Of a stretch of 64,000 bases of DNA, positions 52,730 to 60,603 are shown piece by piece. The DNA lies in NCBI GenBank assembly GCA_038328575.1, contig JBBQMD010000001.1:1-64000 (forward strand). Direction: 5' to 3'. Both the position numbers and the translations under genes were made by a program. Position 1 is the first letter of the stretch. Every line of letters starts with the position of its first letter. Under the pieces are notes generated by a model. That model searched no databases, was not told where the DNA came from, and saw only the letters and a program-made list of their open reading frames with translations. This DNA is from JACVCS01 sp038328575. GTDB lineage: Bacteria > Planctomycetota > Phycisphaerae > Phycisphaerales > UBA1924.

Positions 52730-53160
52730 GAATGCGTTCCTCGGCGGTGCGGCGTCAGCGTGGCGACCAGAGCGGGCTTAGAGCGGAGGCGAAATGAAGA
52801 AACACTGAGACTTCCCCGACGCGTTTTTCGATACCGGGCACGGCCGCAGGGGGCGAGCATATCTGGCCTGGGAAACCCGAAACAGACTGAGCCCTTCCGC
52901 CAACCGATATTTGCCAAGGCTTCACAATTCTCAGAGAATCTGGGAACGCGCAATACTCCCCCACTTGCGAGCCATCCTAGCCGAAGCGAGCATCGACATG
53001 CAAGGCGATCTGGCGTTTGTTCACCCATTTTCCACCGCCTTTGACACCGCTTTGCGCAACATTGACATTCGATCCGGTGGTGATTAAGCCCGCGGGAGCG
53101 AAGCTACGGGCGTCCAGCGGCAACGTCCGAACACCTGAGCCCACATGCTGTCAGTGAGAT
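52730..53160. other. Intergenic region between the prepilin-like gene and metF
   Basis: These 431 bases are upstream of two divergent genes. TTGACA-like hexamers occur at 53041 and 53062 but no partner -10 element is convincing. No gene or structured RNA was recognised. Confidence 0.4.
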
Positions 53161-53192
53161 CATCCATTTATCCGGATGAATGGGTGTATACT
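53161..53192 (+). promoter_or_regulatory. Palindromic operator and -10 element upstream of metF
   Basis: A 26-bp palindrome (53161-53186) centred on ATCCGGAT matches at 11 of 13 mirrored positions. It is followed at once by TATACT (53187-53192), a near-consensus -10 hexamer. The palindrome therefore covers the -35/spacer region, the classical place for a repressor. A 79-nt leader follows to the metF ATG. Known regulators of metF in other bacteria include MetJ, MetR and SahR; which, if any, binds here is not known. Confidence 0.6.
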
Positions 53193-53271
53193 TGGAGGAT
53201 CTTGCGGATCAACTGCGGGACGGACCCCGCACGCGGCGTCATGACGGCGGCATCTTGCGATAGGCCAGGCC

Positions 53272-54207
53272 ATGCACATTCACGACATCCTTGCCCAGCA
53301 TCACACGACGTTTAGCTTTGAGTTCTTCCCGCCCAAGACGCCGGAAGCCGCGGACGGGCTCTACCAGATCATGGGTGAGTTGGAAGAGCTCAAGCCCTCG
53401 TTCGTGTCGGTGACGTACGGCGCCGGCGGCAGCACGCGCGAGCTGACGCGAGATCTAGTAGTTCGGGTGAAGACGGCGACGCAGCTTGATCCGGTGCCGC
53501 ATCTGACGTGCGTGTGTCACGGGGAGGCGGAAATCCGCTCGATCCTTGAGCAGTACGCGCGGGCGGGGATTGGCAACATGCTGGCGCTGGGTGGTGATGT
53601 GCCCAAGCACCTGCCGGATTGGGATCGCGGGCAAGATGCGTTTCGGTACGCCTCGGGGCTGGTGGGGTACATCAAGCGGTTTAACGCTGAGCGGACCCAC
53701 CCGGACCCGCGAGGCTTTGGGATCTGTGTCGCGGGGTTCCCGGAGGGTCATCCGGGGACGCCGAATCGCGTGCGAGAGATGGAGTTTCTAAAGGCCAAGT
53801 GCGACGCGGGGGCGGACTGGATTTGCACGCAGTTGTTCTTTGACAACAACGATTTTTATGACTTTCGAGAGCGGTGTGATTTGGCGGGGATCAAGGTCCC
53901 GATCATCGCGGGGATCATGCCGGTGACGAGCATGAAGGGGATGAACGCGATGGCGGACATGGCCGCGGGGGCGAGATACCCGGCGGCGCTGCTGCGTCGG
54001 CTGAATCGCACGGGCGGCGAGGCGGACGCGGTGCGGCGCGTGGGGATCCAGTACGCGACCGAACAGTGCGCCGAATTGCTGGACCATGGCGTGCGCGGCA
54101 TCCACTTCTACACGCTCAACAAGAGCACTGCGACGCGCGAGATCTTCCTCAACCTGGGCGTCAAGGACACGCTGAGCTTGCTGAATCCGAAGCCGATAGC
54201 GGGTTGA
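53272..54207 (+). CDS. metF: Methylenetetrahydrofolate reductase MetF
   Basis: This 311-residue TIM-barrel flavoprotein reduces 5,10-methylene-THF to 5-methyl-THF for methionine synthesis. Motifs: TFSFEFFPPKTPEA, FVSVTYGAGGSTRELT, HLTCVCH, LALGGDVP, FGICVAGFPEGHP, DAGADWICTQLFFDNNDFYDF and GIMPVTS. Start ATG 53272; no strong ribosome site is seen (nearest AGG at 53260). It stands alone downstream of the palindrome at 53161. A heptamer array begins 3 nt after its stop. Confidence 0.96.
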   Translation: MHIHDILAQHHTTFSFEFFPPKTPEAADGLYQIMGELEELKPSFVSVTYGAGGSTRELTRDLVVRVKTATQLDPVPHLTCVCHGEAEIRSILEQYARAGIGNMLALGGDVPKHLPDWDRGQDAFRYASGLVGYIKRFNAERTHPDPRGFGICVAGFPEGHPGTPNRVREMEFLKAKCDAGADWICTQLFFDNNDFYDFRERCDLAGIKVPIIAGIMPVTSMKGMNAMADMAAGARYPAALLRRLNRTGGEADAVRRVGIQYATEQCAELLDHGVRGIHFYTLNKSTATREIFLNLGVKDTLSLLNPKPIAG

Positions 54208-54209
54208 GT

Positions 54210-54340
54210 TCGGCAATCGGCATTCGGCAATCGGGAATCGTGGAAGGCAGGGCGGGATGGGGATGAGGACTCACTTGGGAATCTGCCGTTGCGGTCTCCC
54301 GTCTTGTCACGGTTGCCGATTGCCGAATCCCGATTGCCGA
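54210..54340. repeat. Inverted pair of heptamer arrays, unit TCGGCAA
   Basis: Four units and a part (TCGGCAA, TCGGCAT, TCGGCAA, TCGGGAA; 54210-54240) are mirrored by four units of the complement (TTGCCGA-type; 54313-54340). The two arrays can pair over nearly 30 bp with a 72-nt loop. They lie between the convergent metF and lipoprotein genes and could stop transcription from both. Confidence 0.85.
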
Positions 54341-54402
54341 CCCGAAGTTGAACAATGCGAGACGTGAATGAGCGCGCAAATGGGCGCATTTCTTCCGCGA
54401 CC

Positions 54403-55647
54403 TCACTTCTGAACGTTCACCGCTTCCATGAGCTTGGCCGCGGCTTTTTCGAGGGCGGCGGTATCGGCTGGGAGGCCGATTGAGATTTTGATGTTGCGTT
54501 GATCGAGCCAGGTTTCGATCATGCCTTGTAGCTCGCCATCGCTGAGCTTGTCGAAGACCGGGAGCTTGTTCTTGGTAGACTCCTGAACCTTGAGGCGTAC
54601 GGCCTGGTCAAGCCCTTCGAGCGCCGCGGCGTTCACCAGTTGCAGGAGTTTTTCGGTCGTCTGCGGGTCTTCGCCCTGGGCCTGACGGGCGGTGGCCCAG
54701 CGCTGGAGGCGCGGGCGGAGTTCCCCCATTGCTCTCTGTCGCTGCTGGCGCGCGTCCATCTCCTTTGCGTAGACGATGCCGATGATTGCGACGGGGACGA
54801 ACGCCTTCTCGCCGGCTTTCTCGGCGAGCTGCTCCATCTTGGCGACCATGCCGTTGTTCACGTCATCGCGCAGATCGCTGACGGAGTTTTCCAGGGCCTT
54901 CATGAGCGAGCCGAGGATCGACCACTCGGCGCGGGTCTCGGGAAGATACTGCTGAGCGCCGGGGATTTTGGTCGGCAGAACGATGAACCAGGCGTCGTTC
55001 TCCTTCTTCATTGTTAAGCCCAGCGGCGGGACGGGTTTGCCGTCAAAGAGCACCGCGACCTGCGTGTCGTCAATCTCGACGGTGGTCAGACGTTTGGCGT
55101 ACGCGCCCAGCAGGCTGAACGGATCGGCCATGAGCTGGTCGAGGATCTCTTGCACCGCGTTGCGGCGCGCTTCACGGGTGGCGGGGTCGTTGGCGGGGAC
55201 GGGGACGTTGACGGCGGGGCTGCCTTTGTTTTGGCCGAGTTTGAGCTCGACCTTGCCGCCGCCTTTGGCGCCGGTGGGCAGCCCGCCAGCGATCTTGGTG
55301 ATGGAGTTCAGCGAGCGCCCGTCCTGGAGTTGCTGGCGGATGGACGCGGTCTCGGCGGGGAATCGCTTGGCGACTGCGAGCGAGAGCTCACGCATGCGGT
55401 CCATGAGCAAGCCGAGACGGTTCATCACCAGCCGGAACTCCTTGGAGTCTGCGTAGATGAGATCCGGCAGGCGCTGCACCTGCCCGTCGTCGATCATCTT
55501 GACGAGGGAATCGATGACATCGCGCGGCGTGCTCTGGCTATACGCGGCGGCCTGCTTCTTGCGTTGGCACGCTGGCAGCGTGGTCGCTGCGAAGACGACC
55601 AGCACGAGTGCGATCACAGCGACCAATCGAGGGAAACGGTTCAACAT
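54403..55647 (-). CDS. Lipoprotein, function unknown
   Basis: This 414-residue protein has a lipoprotein-like signal (LVAVIALVLVVFAATTLPACQ; Cys after LPA). The mature part is helical, with TPRDVIDSLVKMIDDG and a C-terminal DKLSDGELQGMIETWLDQ. I start at ATG 55647; a longer frame to 56073 overlaps the aquaporin promoter and has no support. It is convergent with metF and divergent from the aquaporin gene. No family was recognised. Confidence 0.65.
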   Translation of the reverse strand: MLNRFPRLVAVIALVLVVFAATTLPACQRKKQAAAYSQSTPRDVIDSLVKMIDDGQVQRLPDLIYADSKEFRLVMNRLGLLMDRMRELSLAVAKRFPAETASIRQQLQDGRSLNSITKIAGGLPTGAKGGGKVELKLGQNKGSPAVNVPVPANDPATREARRNAVQEILDQLMADPFSLLGAYAKRLTTVEIDDTQVAVLFDGKPVPPLGLTMKKENDAWFIVLPTKIPGAQQYLPETRAEWSILGSLMKALENSVSDLRDDVNNGMVAKMEQLAEKAGEKAFVPVAIIGIVYAKEMDARQQRQRAMGELRPRLQRWATARQAQGEDPQTTEKLLQLVNAAALEGLDQAVRLKVQESTKNKLPVFDKLSDGELQGMIETWLDQRNIKISIGLPADTAALEKAAAKLMEAVNVQK

Positions 55648-55870
55648 AGAGGGCACCCTGACAAGGCCCGACGCGGGCTTGTCTGGTCTACCGGCATAGG
55701 GGGCGACGGATGCGGGATCGAGCGCTGGCGGGAAGCCAAAAGCAGGATTCGGGCGAGGCGGCGAAGCCCGCCCGACCCCGCCAGTTGCATTTGAGGTGTG
55801 AAATGGGGAGACTCTCGGCCGCGGGTTTGACCGGCCGGTGGCGGTTGGGCCCGACTCAAGGAGCAGGGCC

Positions 55871-56605
55871 ATGGCGAAACCAGGTGCGGCGGTTGTTGCA
55901 GAGTTCATTGGAACCTTTGCGCTGACATTTTTCGGCGCCGGCGCGATCATCATGACCAGCCCCGAGGCGCTCATGGGCCTGGGCATCAAGGGGGCGGCGC
56001 CGGGTGGATTGGTGACAGTGGCGCTGGCGCACGGGCTGATTCTCACGGCGTTCATCGCCGCGTGCGGGTACATCAGCGGGGGTCAGTTCAACCCGGCGGT
56101 GTCGCTGGGGCTGGTGGTGGCGGGCAAGCAGAAGCCGGGCACGGCGTTCGTGTACGTGATCGCGCAGTTGGCGGGCGCGGCGTGTGCCGCAGGAACGCTC
56201 CTGCTTTTTCTCACCAGCCCGGTGGCCAACGCGGATTCGGTGAAGATCGGGGCGACGATTGGTCAACTGACCACCAACGGCAACTTCAACGCCGTGGTGG
56301 GCATCGAGACGATCCTGACGGCGGCCCTGGTGTTTGTCGTGCTGGCGTCGGCGGTTGATAAGCGGGCGAACGGGTTTGGCGCGGTGGCGATTGGGATGAC
56401 GGTCGCGGCGTGCATCATGGCGGCGGGGCCCCTGACCGGGGCGAGCATGAACCCGGCGAGGTCGTTCGGGCCCGCGCTGTGCGGCAATCGCTGGGAGATG
56501 TTTCACGCGTACATCATCGGGCCATGTCTGGGCGCGATCGTGGCGGGGCTGATCTACCGGGTGTTCTGGGATTCGCCGGCGGAGAAGAGCGCGCCGGCCG
56601 GCTGA
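55871..56605 (+). CDS. Aquaporin / MIP-family channel
   Basis: This 244-residue, six-helix channel has both half-helix boxes: GGQFNPAVSLG (about 74-84) and GASMNPARSFGPAL (about 196-209). The N-terminus AEFIGTFALTFFGAGAI is typical of the AqpZ/GlpF family. It passes water or small neutral solutes such as glycerol; the selectivity residues cannot be judged safely here. ATG 55871 has AAGGAG 7 nt upstream. Confidence 0.92.
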   Translation: MAKPGAAVVAEFIGTFALTFFGAGAIIMTSPEALMGLGIKGAAPGGLVTVALAHGLILTAFIAACGYISGGQFNPAVSLGLVVAGKQKPGTAFVYVIAQLAGAACAAGTLLLFLTSPVANADSVKIGATIGQLTTNGNFNAVVGIETILTAALVFVVLASAVDKRANGFGAVAIGMTVAACIMAAGPLTGASMNPARSFGPALCGNRWEMFHAYIIGPCLGAIVAGLIYRVFWDSPAEKSAPAG

Positions 56606-56699
56606 GCAAACACGAAGGCGGCTGGCAATGAACAGGGCGACGCGGTTGGCCGTGTCGCCCTGAGGTGTCGCCTGGTGGTTGGTGTGGGAGCGTGCCGGC

Positions 56700-57590
56700 T
56701 TAGCCGAGCATTCCCTTGGCGTCTTCGACGAGCTCGGGCAGGCGGGCGCGAATGTCTTCGATGTCGGAAATCTCCAGACCCAGTTGCTCGACGACTTCGC
56801 CCGCGATGTCGCAGGTTTGCAGGTCAAGGCGGAAGCCCTCGTTCAACTCGGCGGAGAGGCGGTCAGCGATGTAGACCATGCAGGGGAGCGTTCGATTCTC
56901 GGCCGGGAGGTCCATCGGGTTGTGATGATGCCCGGTGACGAAGAAGAAGCTCTTGGGGAACTTCCACTTCTCGCAGAGCGCCGAGCCAAAGTCCTGGTGG
57001 GTCGCGCCGAAGACGGCGATCTCCGCAGCGAGCATGTCGCCCGGGGTCTGGTCGCCGGAGCCCGGGGCGGGGGCGACCTTGTCGATGACGTCGACGAGCT
57101 TGTTGCGGTCATACTGCATCTGGACCATGATGCCGATGTCGTGAATCAGGCCGGCGAGGAAGGATTCGTCGGCGAGGCCGAGCTTGAGCTTGTCGGCGAT
57201 CATCTTGGTGCAGGTGGCGACGCTGACGGAGTGGAGCCAGAGGTCACGGGCGCTAAAGCCGGGGGTGAGCTGGCCGCCCTTGAAGAGCTTGCTGAGCGAA
57301 GCGGCGATGGCGATATTCTTCACGGCGTTAAGGCCCAGCAGGACGATGGCGCGATTGATCGAGCCGATCTGGCCGGGCAAGCCGTAGAACGCGGAGTTGA
57401 CGACCTTGAGGATTCGCGTGCAAAGCGCGGGGTCCTTGGCAATGACGTTGTTGAGATCTTGAGCGGTCGAGGTAGGGTCCTCGACGAGCTGAATGATCTT
57501 CAGCGTGATCTCGGGCAAGGTCGCGATGTGGGAAATCTCGCGTATCGCCGCGGCTACGACCTGTTCACGCTGTGCGGTCTCGACACCCAT
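56700..57590 (-). CDS. HDOD domain protein
   Basis: This 296-residue protein has the HDOD fold: LPEITLKIIQLVEDPTSTAQDL, VIAKDPALCTRILKVVNSAFYGL, INRAIVLLGLNAVKNIAIAAS and GLIHDIGIMVQM. HDOD domains are HD-related but usually not catalytic and act in signalling. Here an HD pair (LIHDIG) is kept near residue 140. The ATG at 57590 has a perfect 12-nt Shine-Dalgarno region. It stands alone, downstream of the glutamine synthetase terminator. Confidence 0.9.
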   Translation of the reverse strand: MGVETAQREQVVAAAIREISHIATLPEITLKIIQLVEDPTSTAQDLNNVIAKDPALCTRILKVVNSAFYGLPGQIGSINRAIVLLGLNAVKNIAIAASLSKLFKGGQLTPGFSARDLWLHSVSVATCTKMIADKLKLGLADESFLAGLIHDIGIMVQMQYDRNKLVDVIDKVAPAPGSGDQTPGDMLAAEIAVFGATHQDFGSALCEKWKFPKSFFFVTGHHHNPMDLPAENRTLPCMVYIADRLSAELNEGFRLDLQTCDIAGEVVEQLGLEISDIEDIRARLPELVEDAKGMLG

Positions 57591-57602
57591 TGGATCACCT
57601 CC
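57591..57602 (-). promoter_or_regulatory. Exceptionally strong Shine-Dalgarno of the HDOD gene
   Basis: Read on the minus strand, GGAGGTGATCCA runs directly into the ATG at 57590. It is complementary over 12 nt to the conserved 3' end of 16S rRNA; the GGAGG core ends 7 nt before the start codon. Most other genes here have four to six matching bases. Confidence 0.85.
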
Positions 57603-57743
57603 GAAAGTGGTCAGAATCTGAGCAAGATGTATCGGCGGGCGGGGCGGGTGTGCTGAGTTGGATGGGTTCCTCTGTGAGTTTTTTAAGTGCGCGGTGCGGA
57701 CGAGCGGGTTATCGGCTGGGTGCGGGCCCCGAGCGAAGTGCAT

Positions 57744-57770
57744 GAAAAAGCCCGGCGTTGCTGCCGGGCT
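57744..57770 (-). terminator. Rho-independent terminator of glutamine synthetase
   Basis: On the minus strand, AGCCCGGC (57770-57763) pairs with GCCGGGCT (57756-57749) around a 6-nt loop and is followed by TTTTTC. It lies about 70 nt past the stop of the glutamine synthetase gene. Confidence 0.85.
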
Positions 57771-57841
57771 CGAAGGAATACTTTCGCAGTTTTATAAGCG
57801 GCAAACAGCGTGATCCGCGAGCGGAACACGCCGCGGGCGCG

Positions 57842-60031
57842 TCACTTGATGAAGAGCATGTCGCGATACGTCGGCAGGGGCCAGAGATCGTCGGCGACAA
57901 CGCCCTCCAGCGCGTCGGCGGCCTCGCGAACGTCGGCCATGGCGGGCTTGACGTGGTCACGGACGTGCTTGGCGTGGTCCAGCGGCTGGCCGCCGTCTTC
58001 CTGAGCGAGCGAATCCTCCAGCGCGCTAGTCGCGCCGGAGAGCCGCGAGATCATGGCGACAAGGTCTTCGAGCGCCGCGCGCTGGTCGGCGACATCGACA
58101 TCGGCACCTTGAGCGGCGCTGATGGCTTCCGCGACGCGGCGCTGGTGCTGGAGAGAGGCGGGGATGACCATCGTGCGGGCGATGTTCACCATGGTCTCGG
58201 CCTCGATGGTGACCTGCTTGACGTATTTCTCGAGGAAGATATTGCCGCGGGCCTCGGTCTCGGCGCGGGAAAGAACCTTGTACTTGTTGAAGAGATCGCC
58301 GGCGCGCTTTTTGAGAAAGACGGGCAGGGCGTCTACGGAATCGCGCAGGTGGGGCAGGCCGCGGCGCTCGGCCTCTTCGTGCCATTCCTTGCTGTAGCCG
58401 TCGCCATTGAAGACGACGCGCTTGTGGTCCTTGATGATGGTGCGCAGGAGGTCGCTGACAACCTTCTGGGCCTTGGCGGGGTTGAGATTCTTGCCGAGCG
58501 AAGACTCGAGCTTTGTCGCGACGAAGTCGAGGCTCTCGGCGACGATCGTGTTCAGCACCGTCATGGGCCAGGCGCTGGTCTGGCTGGAGCCGACGGCCCG
58601 GAACTCGAACTTGTTGCCGGTGAACGCGAAGGGGCTGGTGCGGTTGCGATCGCCAGCGTCGCGCGGGAGGTTGGGGAGCGTGGTCGCGCCAAGGTCGAGC
58701 TGACCGCCCTTTTTGGTGCGCCGGGTGACGCCGCTCTCGATCTGATCGATGATGTCGGTAAGCATGTCGCCCAGGAAGATGGAGATGATCGCCGGCGGGG
58801 CTTCGTTTGCACCAAGGCGATGGTCGTTGCTGGCACTGGCGATGGAAGCGCGCAGGAGCTCAGCGTGGACGTCCACGCCGCGGATGACGGCGCAGAGGAA
58901 GACGAGGAACTGCATGTTGGTGTGGGTATCCTCGCGCGGGTCCAGGAGGTTGACGCCGGCGTCGGTGGAGATGGCCCAGTTGTTGTGCTTGCCGGAGCCG
59001 TTGATGCCAGCGAAGGGCTTCTCGTGCAGGATGCACTGCAGGCCGTAGCGGGGCGCGACGCGCTTGAGCGTCTCCATGAGAAGCATCTGGTGGTCGACAG
59101 CGACGTTGGCGTTCTCGAAGATCGGCGCGATCTCAAACTGCGCGGGCGCGACCTCGTTGTGGCGGGTTTTGACCGGGACGCCCAGGCGATAGAGCTCGCC
59201 CTCGACCTCGGCCATGTAGCTCAGAACGCGGGCCGGGATGGACCCGAAGTAGTGATCCTCAAGCTGCTGGCCCTTGGGGGGCTTGGCGCCGAAGAGCGTG
59301 CGATCACACTGGAGCAGGTCCGGGCGGGCGAAGTAGAAGTTTCGGTCGATCAGGAAGTACTCCTGCTCCGGGCCGAGGGTGGTGTTGACGCGCCCGACGC
59401 CCTCATCACTGCCCAGGATGCGCAAGATCCGCATGGCTTGGTTGCTGAGGGCCTCGATGGAGCGAAGAAGCGGGGTCTTGTTATCGAGCGCTTCGCCGGT
59501 CCAGGAGACGAAGGCGGTGGGGATGCAGAGGGTGACGTTGGGGCCGGAACGGTTGAGGAAGACCGGGCTGGTAGGGTCCCACGCGGTGTAACCGCGGGCT
59601 TCGAAGGTGGCTCGCAGGCCGCCGGAGGGGAAGCTGGAGGCGTCGGGCTCCCCCTGAGTGAGAGCGGAGCCGGAGAACTGGCTCACCACGGAGGAGCTGC
59701 CATCGGTGGTAATGAAGGAGTCGTGCTTCTCAGCGGTCAGGCCGGTCAGAGGCTGAAACCAATGGGTGTAGTGCGTCGCGCCGCGCTCCACGGCCCAGTC
59801 TTTCATGGCGGCGGCGACGGTGTCGGCGAGCTGGGCGTCGAGCTTCTGCCCGCGGTTGATGGTGTTCATCAGGCGCTGGAAGATGCTCTTGGGCAGGCGC
59901 TGACGCATGACCTTTTCAGAGAAGACGTCGCAGCCGTAGAGCTCTTCGATCCGCTGGCCGGCGCCCTCGGTGCGAGCCTGGTCACGCCAGGCGGTGGCGG
60001 CGGCGATGGCGTTAAATCGAGCGGTTTTCAT
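57842..60031 (-). CDS. glnN: Glutamine synthetase type III
   Basis: This 729-residue enzyme makes glutamine from glutamate, ammonia and ATP. The length and motifs mark the GSIII class: THYTHWFQPLTGLTAEKHDSF, GPEQEYFLID, VAPAQFEIAPIFENANVAVDHQ, FAGINGSGKHNNWAIST and EFRAVGSSQTSAWP. GSIII is common in Bacteroidota, cyanobacteria and planctomycetes. ATG 60031 has GGAG 6 nt upstream. It is a single-gene unit with its own terminator. Confidence 0.96.
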   Translation of the reverse strand: MKTARFNAIAAATAWRDQARTEGAGQRIEELYGCDVFSEKVMRQRLPKSIFQRLMNTINRGQKLDAQLADTVAAAMKDWAVERGATHYTHWFQPLTGLTAEKHDSFITTDGSSSVVSQFSGSALTQGEPDASSFPSGGLRATFEARGYTAWDPTSPVFLNRSGPNVTLCIPTAFVSWTGEALDNKTPLLRSIEALSNQAMRILRILGSDEGVGRVNTTLGPEQEYFLIDRNFYFARPDLLQCDRTLFGAKPPKGQQLEDHYFGSIPARVLSYMAEVEGELYRLGVPVKTRHNEVAPAQFEIAPIFENANVAVDHQMLLMETLKRVAPRYGLQCILHEKPFAGINGSGKHNNWAISTDAGVNLLDPREDTHTNMQFLVFLCAVIRGVDVHAELLRASIASASNDHRLGANEAPPAIISIFLGDMLTDIIDQIESGVTRRTKKGGQLDLGATTLPNLPRDAGDRNRTSPFAFTGNKFEFRAVGSSQTSAWPMTVLNTIVAESLDFVATKLESSLGKNLNPAKAQKVVSDLLRTIIKDHKRVVFNGDGYSKEWHEEAERRGLPHLRDSVDALPVFLKKRAGDLFNKYKVLSRAETEARGNIFLEKYVKQVTIEAETMVNIARTMVIPASLQHQRRVAEAISAAQGADVDVADQRAALEDLVAMISRLSGATSALEDSLAQEDGGQPLDHAKHVRDHVKPAMADVREAADALEGVVADDLWPLPTYRDMLFIK

Positions 60032-60603
60032 GGGTCACTCCGGAAGCAAAGAAACACAGAGCGAGACTCTTGGCCACGAGGCGCTGAGCCCGCTTGCAAC
60101 GAAGGACCGGGAACTCGGTGCCGGTCCGGGGATCGTTGCAGGTTGAGTTGGAACGTCAAGTGATCGGATGATCTGCGGGGCGGAATCACCCGGAACGCAC
60201 ACCGCTCCGGCAGGTTCGGGCCGGAGCGGCCTGCTCGGGTGGTGTCCTACGCCTTGACCGTCGGGCTAACAGCTCAGATCTTGAACTTGCCGACGATGAT
60301 TGTGAGGCTGGTGTTTAAGTGGAAAGGCTGCGTCGCGGAGCGTGAGCTCGACCGAGACGATAAGGCTCTTAAGTGCTGGCCTACAACAGCTCCTGATGGG
60401 AAGCAGGTCGATTGTGCCGCGTCAGCGAGCCGAGTGGTTCGAACAGCGGGTTCTATTTACTCGAGCGCCCGCTGGACGAGTACGTCGGCGCGAGCGGCGG
60501 ACGGCGGCACGCTTTGTGACGGGTGCGCGCTTTACGCGTCGCGTTGTGATAGCCTGTTAGCGTTCTAACACCCGCGCCGTCACCCACCAACGGAGACATT
60601 TCA
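60032..60603. other. Divergent intergenic region, glnN / M28 peptidase
   Basis: No gene is supported. A strong inverted repeat CCGCTCCGGC (60202-60211) / GCCGGAGCGG (60220-60229) could be a leader hairpin for glnN. Near 60555-60570, TGTTAG/CTAACA forms a short palindrome upstream of the peptidase gene. The frame 60239-60568 has no start signal or protein features. Confidence 0.5.

Noticed and set aside
57591..57602. Fragment of a 16S rRNA gene 3' end on the plus strand
   Set aside because: Only 12 nt match and no rRNA sequence precedes it; position fits a Shine-Dalgarno on the other strand.
60239..60568. 109-codon frame upstream of the M28 peptidase
   Set aside because: No ribosome site, no recognisable features and composition like translated intergenic DNA.
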